NCBI RefSeq assembly: GCF_004210375.1
Contig: NC_134837.1
Span: forward strand, 155,413,310 to 155,477,309
Length of the DNA stretch: 64,000 nucleotides
Direction: 5' to 3'
Source: Tachypleus tridentatus
Lineage: Eukaryota > Arthropoda > Merostomata > Xiphosura > Limulidae
Shown one piece after another: positions 58,907-64,000 of this stretch. Position 1 is the stretch's first letter. Each line of letters begins with the position of its first letter. Position numbers and translations under genes: made by a program. Under the pieces are notes generated by a model. The model worked only from the letters and a program-made list of their open reading frames with translations, made no database searches and had not been told where the DNA came from.

Positions 58907-58980
58907 CTAAGATGGTCTTTCATACTTGAATATAACAGAATACATGACTCCACCAAGTCTGTTGGCTAACCACCGGTTTT
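58405..58980. repeat. Degenerate repeat units next to and within PANK4 last exon
   Basis: The motif TTCTAGA-nn-TCAGGTAA followed by a CTAAG/TGGAT block recurs, with divergence, at about 58412, 58492, 58678 and 58872. The copy at 58862-58980 runs across the stop codon into the coding end of the last exon, including a CTAACCAC element that also occurs near 58668. Units are roughly 80-190 bases apart. This looks like old tandem duplication of the exon's 3' end. Confidence 0.5.
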
Positions 58981-59117
58981 TTATGACAGCTGCTTTGATA
59001 ACTTCACATGTAAACTTAGTGTTCAGGTTGGTATGAATTGCACGACCCATGCCTTCCAACAAAATCAGATCTGTGCCAAGACGATTCATCTCTTCAGCTA
59101 CCTTCACATTCAGACGA
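58907..59117 (-). CDS. PANK4: PANK4-like last exon (EGMGRAIHTN motif, stop)
   Basis: 211 nt, acceptor ACATGCCAG|TCG; the codon split across the intron is AG+T (Ser), giving the family sequence LSRL. It encodes LILLEGMGRAIHTNLNTKF, a VIKNRWLANRLGG segment, then SVIFKYERPS and TAG at 58909-58907. The ending (SVIFKYE plus a few residues) matches the usual end of PANK4, so the C-terminus is complete. Confidence 0.95.
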
Positions 59118-61552
59118 CTGGCATGTTGGAAAGACAGTAAAAAAAACAATAAACCTAGGTAAGTGAGTTAGATAACTGAATGTGTATTACAAGATTATAA
59201 TTAAAACATAATGATAAGTACACAAAGTGTTGTATTCATAAGCATTCAATTATTTCAATTCTTTATACATAGATGTATGATTTATCATCTTATCAAAATG
59301 AAATTTAAAATTTTAAAGGACAAGTGTATCTATATTAGATATTTTAACACAATCATTTGAACAGGAATTAGTATAATCTTTCCGTTACTTGCATAATTTT
59401 CAGTATTCCTTTTTTTATATGAACACCACATGATTTTGTTTAACAAGTTATTGCATGTAATTAGTTTTTACTAATTTTCAAAATGTACTTCTACAATTCC
59501 AGTAATACATTTCTTGTATCAAAATAACTACCTATCCTCAATTATTGTTAACAGTAGTTCATTAAAGGTTATTTTACAGCCAGGCAATCCTAAGTTTTCA
59601 TAATAGCATTTAATATTACTTACCTCACTTATTTAAAACTATATAAAAAAAATGTATTCATATTAATATTGTAAAAAGCTTGTATGTCAAAGACTTCAAG
59701 CTTACAGAGAGAAAACTTAGAAATTTAAAGAGAAATTTTTTTCATGAAACACAAGTTTTAGTGTTTTATGGCACAAAGCAGCTAGGATATGTGCATCAGT
59801 ATGAAGGCAATGTCCAGACGTGTGATACAAGTTTTTTTTTTTTTTTTTAAATAGGTGTGGGTTATTTTTAGACCATTTACCTTATTGGATCATTAATTTG
59901 CTTTGCAATACTACCAGTTGATTTTTTGAGCTTTAGGCCTACCAACTGCCAGAGTCATTAAGGTTAACATATTGAGACTCCTCACTATTACTAAAAACGT
60001 GTGTAACACTTGATTGATTGTTGTGTTGCCATGCAGCTTAAAGGGAACACTGATCATTATTACAATGAAACCTAATGCAGTGATAAAGTTACTCCTAAAT
60101 TCAATTTTCTGGCATCATTTTCATATCCATAAGGTCTGCACAAACCAAATGGCAAGGAAAATGCTATATACAAAAATTTTTTGCATAAGCAAGTACAATT
60201 ATTATAAATGTCATTTCAGCATGTTTGTCTGCTTTAATTATTAGAAAATTTGATATAGATTATGATTCTATTTGAATACAGACTTTTTATATTTCCAAAA
60301 AAATAAATAACCAACTGAATCTACTACTTAAAGTAAAACTATGCTAGAATTTCTTCATTTATTTCAATACCAAATTCACACTACTGAGTGTTTGAACTAC
60401 TTTTAATTGAAGAATCATACAATATTCCATGATGTATCAAAATAATAGAGGTTAAAAGATGGGGTCAAATGTAAAAAAAAAAAAAATCTATGTGAAGATA
60501 ATGATGCAAAATATAGGTGTGTACCTAAATAAATAACTATAAATTAATATTATTTAACTCATCTTTAATGTTTTTTTCACTAAATTAATCAGAAATATAT
60601 TGATATAAAATCATGATCAAATAAAAGAAAACTTAAAAAATAAAAATAACTTTTTTATCCTAAAGCATTAAATAAAATGAGTGTACAATAACTATTACAT
60701 GTGTAATAACAAATACTATCAGAAAACTAATGTACGTGTGTTTAAAAATGTATCTATACTTCATACTTGTGTTGTGATATGGTACTAGTACTAAGCATTA
60801 TTTTAGTATACATTGAGTATTAATCTTTAAATTATTTTACAATTTTTTTTTTTTTTACTGTCAAAGTAGAAGGACTGTTTACCATATATTTTACAAACCT
60901 TAAGTCTAAGCATGGTGATCCTTGACCTGAATCCACCACCACAAGTGAACCTTCAGTAAAGGCTTGCTGGATATCATTACATATTGCACCAATTCTTGGT
61001 ATAAGAACATTTAGTTCTTGAACTGTTACATCATTCAGAGCTGGTTTGGAATTGGCACACAGAATAATCTAAATAGAAATCATTTAATGAATAGCCTCAT
61101 ACCTGCCTGCCACTCAATTCACTTGGAAAATTAAGAATATAACAGTTTACTGTTTTCGAATATATACTTACATTTACATGTCTTTAAAGCTATAGTTCTC
61201 ATCCATAAAATGAACTGCTATTAATCAAACATGTAGCAACATATCAAGCTTCCTCAATTCATACTGTTGATACAACTGTGAGAAATTTTGACAATTCACA
61301 AAAGTAAATTAAACTGGTAAAATAGATAAAATGAAATTTATTTTACCATGTCTCAGGTTTATGATGTTAAATGTTTTGTAAATTTGAAAAACAAAACTCA
61401 TTCTCATTGGCCCCTGAATAAATTAGTTAAATGCTAGCTAAAACTAAAGATGAAATCAATCTAATGGAGAAAACAAGTATTCATGAAATTTAATGTGGTT
61501 GTGAATACATTTGTCAAATTGAAAGAAATTTAAAATAAAGGAACATAAGAAC

Positions 61553-61611
<59 letters not shown>

Positions 61612-63910
61612 TAAAATAAAGAACTAGTAAGGAAAGAAATTATGAAAAAGAATTATTACACAAAAGTCGCACATTTATTGTGTTGAAACTGATTTTGCAA
61701 TAGAGTATACTCACATGTTGATAGTTTTACAGGGATTGTAATCTAATCACAACAAACAATAGAATAAATAGAATTGAAGATTGTGTTCCTTAAATATGAT
61801 CTTCCTTGTGAAAGCCTGTCACAGAGCAAAATGATATAATACATGTAAAACATTTACAGTAAACCATTAATGAGATCTGCATATATTTGAGATTTACACC
61901 ATAACCAATGGTGTCCGTGATCTATATAAAATGGACAGCACCTTGACTGCTGATAAGTAACAAGCACATTTCAATACATCACATCATTCTTTTAAAAATA
62001 CGACTCAAGACTAGAATTTACCCTCTATTAATAAGGCTTGACCCATGATGTGCGAGAATTATTGAAGCTGTACAGGCTCAGGTAGAAAGTGAGAAAACCA
62101 GAAAGTGAACAAAGTATACAACGAAAAGCTGCACAGCAGCATGAAAACAAAGTGTAACTTGAAAGTAAAGGTCTCACAGTATATTAGCACATTTTACTAT
62201 ATATTTTTATTTTATATTTGCTCCGATTACATTTTGTACCAATAATAGTTATCTAATTTTTATTACTGATTTTACTCATATGTGTATCACTTGTACTTCC
62301 ATAAGTATTTCCATTACTGAATATATACAGGTGTTTGTGTTTCATTGAAAGGAACACACAGAGGGCTTTTTAATGCATAAATACTGTCAACCATTATAGC
62401 TCTTAAGCAACAAATTTTACTACAGCTGCAACAGTCCCTCTGTTGCAACCAAGGATTACTTTACCGATTCTGGTCTGGTGTCTGCTCTTTTGTCATTCTA
62501 GCATCTTTCTAGAGAACTTCCCAATTTTCCTACACAGTTTGAAGCATGAAATTAATAATGGTGACATCAAAAATTACTTGGAAGCAAAACTGTTTACAAG
62601 TTTTGCTAGTCTTAAGTATTAGTTCTAGAAATGTGTGTAGAGTTTTAAGATATCCTTTACCTATTATAAAATAAGATTATATATTTAGCATTTTACTTTA
62701 TCATATCCATAGATCTGATATAACCAAGAGAAATTAAATTAATTTTCTGGATACTTTGTTTTGTCTTTAAAATCAGAAGCATTATCACTGATTTTTTACC
62801 TTAGTACCTCTTCTAATCAGCTCCCGTGCAAATGGCATTACACCCAAAACAACATCCATCCCACTGTTATCCACAAAGATGGCAGCACATTTATGTGAAT
62901 GGTTCCGAAGCCTATCAATCCATTGGTCTAAGTTGTCACAAAGCCATGGTCTAGCTAAGAAACAACAAAACAAATTTATGATTATAATGAAAAAAATCTT
63001 CAAGTAAGACTGCTTCAAGTATGCTAATGAAAATCACAATATACACGTTTTAGAGGTGCATACGAGAACTAAACAACAACTAGAGTAACAGTTCATAAAA
63101 AGGATTTTATTCTCACCCATCACTTAAGCACCACGATATAAATATTACAGGAGCATCTTTTTAACAAAACAAAAATAACAAAAAAGCTAATGTATCAAAC
63201 TTAAAACGTAAGTAATAACAATATGCAAGTACTACTAGTAAGAGATGAATATCAAATATACTCATATAATAATAATAATAATAATAATACCATGACAAAG
63301 CAAAAAAAATCCTCAATAAAAAAAGCATGCTTGTACACTAATCTGTTGCAATTTCAGTTTCTTTTATTACACTAATTAGTGTTAAATTTTATTAAAATAA
63401 GTCATATCATAAGACAAAACAATGTGTCTTTTATTCTAATATTACTTATTTTTAATACACAAAAATATGCTTAAGCAAAACTGTTTAGTAGATAATTTTA
63501 AAAGGATCGTTCTTCTAGCCCATGAAGTAAGTTAAACAGTTTTGAACTTTAATGTTCATTGAGTACCTCCGAGTTACCACACTACAAGTACTTTAACACC
63601 CATATGCTGCGTACCAATAACAATTCAGGTACACAACTAAGAGTTACAAAATATATAAAAAATTTATGAATGTATATGTAATTAAAACTGATAATAAATA
63701 CCTGCCTTGTAGTTTTCCAAGTGCTTCTTCAAAACCAAAATTACTGACTTCTAATAACGTAGCTACTTCTTTAGCTCCCCAGTCAAAAACATTTCCTGCT
63801 AAAAGTCCTACCACCAGTGCTTCTTGGCGCTCCTCCCATGTCATTTCATCTAGTTCTTTTAACTTCTGGCTGAGTACCTTTAATGCTTGTTCATTCTCAA
63901 TTCTCTTTTG
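58907..63910 (-). CDS. PANK4: PANK4-like gene, last four coding exons (DUF89 phosphatase domain), partial
   Basis: PANK4 proteins join a catalytically weak pantothenate kinase-like domain to a C-terminal DUF89 domain that removes phosphate from 4'-phosphopantetheine and damaged forms of it, a metabolite-repair step in coenzyme A metabolism. The four exons 63910-63702, 62950-62800, 61068-60899 and 59117-58907 join in frame to 246 residues plus stop. They match the family in order: QALVVGLLAGNVFDWGAK-like segment, IFVDNSGMD, ILCANSKPALND, SPCLDL and LLEGMGRAIHTN. The metal ligands are visible: Asp-Asn of DNSG, and an Asp 36 residues later in ALND, the same spacing as in human PANK4. The kinase-like half lies upstream, beyond the window. 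Confidence 0.95.
59118..60898 (-). other. PANK4-like introns (three) and their contents
   Basis: This intron and those at 61069-62799 and 62951-63701 hold AT-rich unique sequence. No SINE of either family is present in them. The only clear repeats are a long TG run (61555-61609), an ATA/ATT run near 63268-63291 and several poly-T or poly-A tracts (for example 59831-59848 and 60842-60857). Confidence 0.6.
60899..61068 (-). CDS. PANK4: PANK4-like exon with ALND metal-binding motif
   Basis: 170 nt, acceptor CTATTTAG|ATT (phase 0) and donor GACTTAAG|GTTTGT (phase 2). It encodes IILCANSKPALNDVTVQEL, a less conserved helical part, and VVVDSGQGSPCLDLR. The Asp of ALND is the third metal ligand. An A/T-rich run (60842-60857) follows the donor. 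Confidence 0.94.
61555..61609. repeat. TG dinucleotide microsatellite
   Basis: About 27 uninterrupted TG units in an intron of the PANK4-like gene; likely polymorphic. Confidence 0.97.
62800..62950 (-). CDS. PANK4: PANK4-like exon with DNSG metal-binding motif
   Basis: 151 nt. The used acceptor is the second of two AGs, CTTAGCTAG|ACC; the first (CTTAG|CTAG) would bring a stop into frame. The donor is ACTAAG|GTAAAA, phase 0. It encodes RPWLCDNLDQWIDRLR, then KCAAIFVDNSGMDVVLG (DN metal ligands) and PFARELIRRGTK. Confidence 0.94.
63702..63910 (-). CDS. PANK4: PANK4-like exon (start of the window's partial gene)
   Basis: Acceptor TATCAATTAG|CAA (phase 0) and donor GGCAG|GTATTT (phase 2), 209 nt. 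It encodes a helical stretch rich in Lys, Glu and Gln, then MTWEERQEALVVGLLAGNVF, DWGAKEVATLLEV and FGFEEALGKLQG. The WEERQxALVxGLxAGNxFDWGAK block is diagnostic of PANK4/DUF89 fusion proteins. The remaining 90 bases up to 64000 are intron. Confidence 0.94.
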
Positions 63911-64000
63911 CTAATTGATAAGATATGACAGAAAAAAGAACTCAGAGGATAAGACTTTGAAGCTTAAACAATTTGTTTTTAAGTGCCTCATGAGCTCAGC

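Noticed and set aside
63666-63914. Plus-strand frame opposite the PANK4-like exon
   Set aside because: Shadow of the conserved minus-strand exon, whose splice sites and motifs are clear.

Overview
The window looks like nuclear DNA of an invertebrate animal. It is AT-rich, coding sequence is cut into short exons with GT..AG borders, introns are long, and tRNA-derived SINEs are everywhere. From memory, the dominant SINE resembles repeats common in horseshoe crab (Limulus/Tachypleus) sequence. That assignment is an inference that a database search would have to confirm; 'arthropod/chelicerate-like metazoan' is the safer statement.

Two real protein genes can be supported, both on the minus strand. 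(1) Positions 24210 to 3014 hold a complete five-coding-exon gene for an SLC16-type monocarboxylate transporter. All splice sites can be read directly. Exon 3 carries an apparent one-base frameshift at about 17709, unless a 482-nt piece is removed as an in-frame-restoring intron. (2) From 63910 down to 58907 lie the last four coding exons of a PANK4-type gene. They encode the DUF89 metal-dependent phosphatase domain with its DN...D metal ligands; the rest of that gene lies beyond base 64000. The stretch 52.4-58.9 kb downstream of its stop codon has no SINEs and may include a very long 3' UTR.

The rest is introns and about 34 kb of intergenic DNA loaded with mobile elements. About 47 copies or fragments belong to two tRNA-derived SINE families: a ~270-bp family 'A' and a ~120-bp family 'B', which share a 3' tail. 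A degenerate Penelope-like retroelement (3.9-7.0 kb) has inverted terminal repeats, and three further remnants derive from Penelope-like ends (12.5, 20.2 and 29.4 kb). There is also an internally deleted mariner (9.99-10.89 kb), a 233-bp TA-flanked MITE with near-perfect terminal inverted repeats (44.8 kb), a LINE reverse-transcriptase tail (47.2 kb) and several mini- and microsatellites. The Penelope-like element, the mariner and two of the three remnants lie inside introns of the transporter gene.

No CRISPR array, operon, viral genome or clearly new multi-gene system was seen. The observations most worth following are the frameshift/alternative intron in the transporter, the repeated hammerhead-like core in the Penelope-type ends, the shared tail of the two SINE families, and the repeat-free 12 kb around PANK4.
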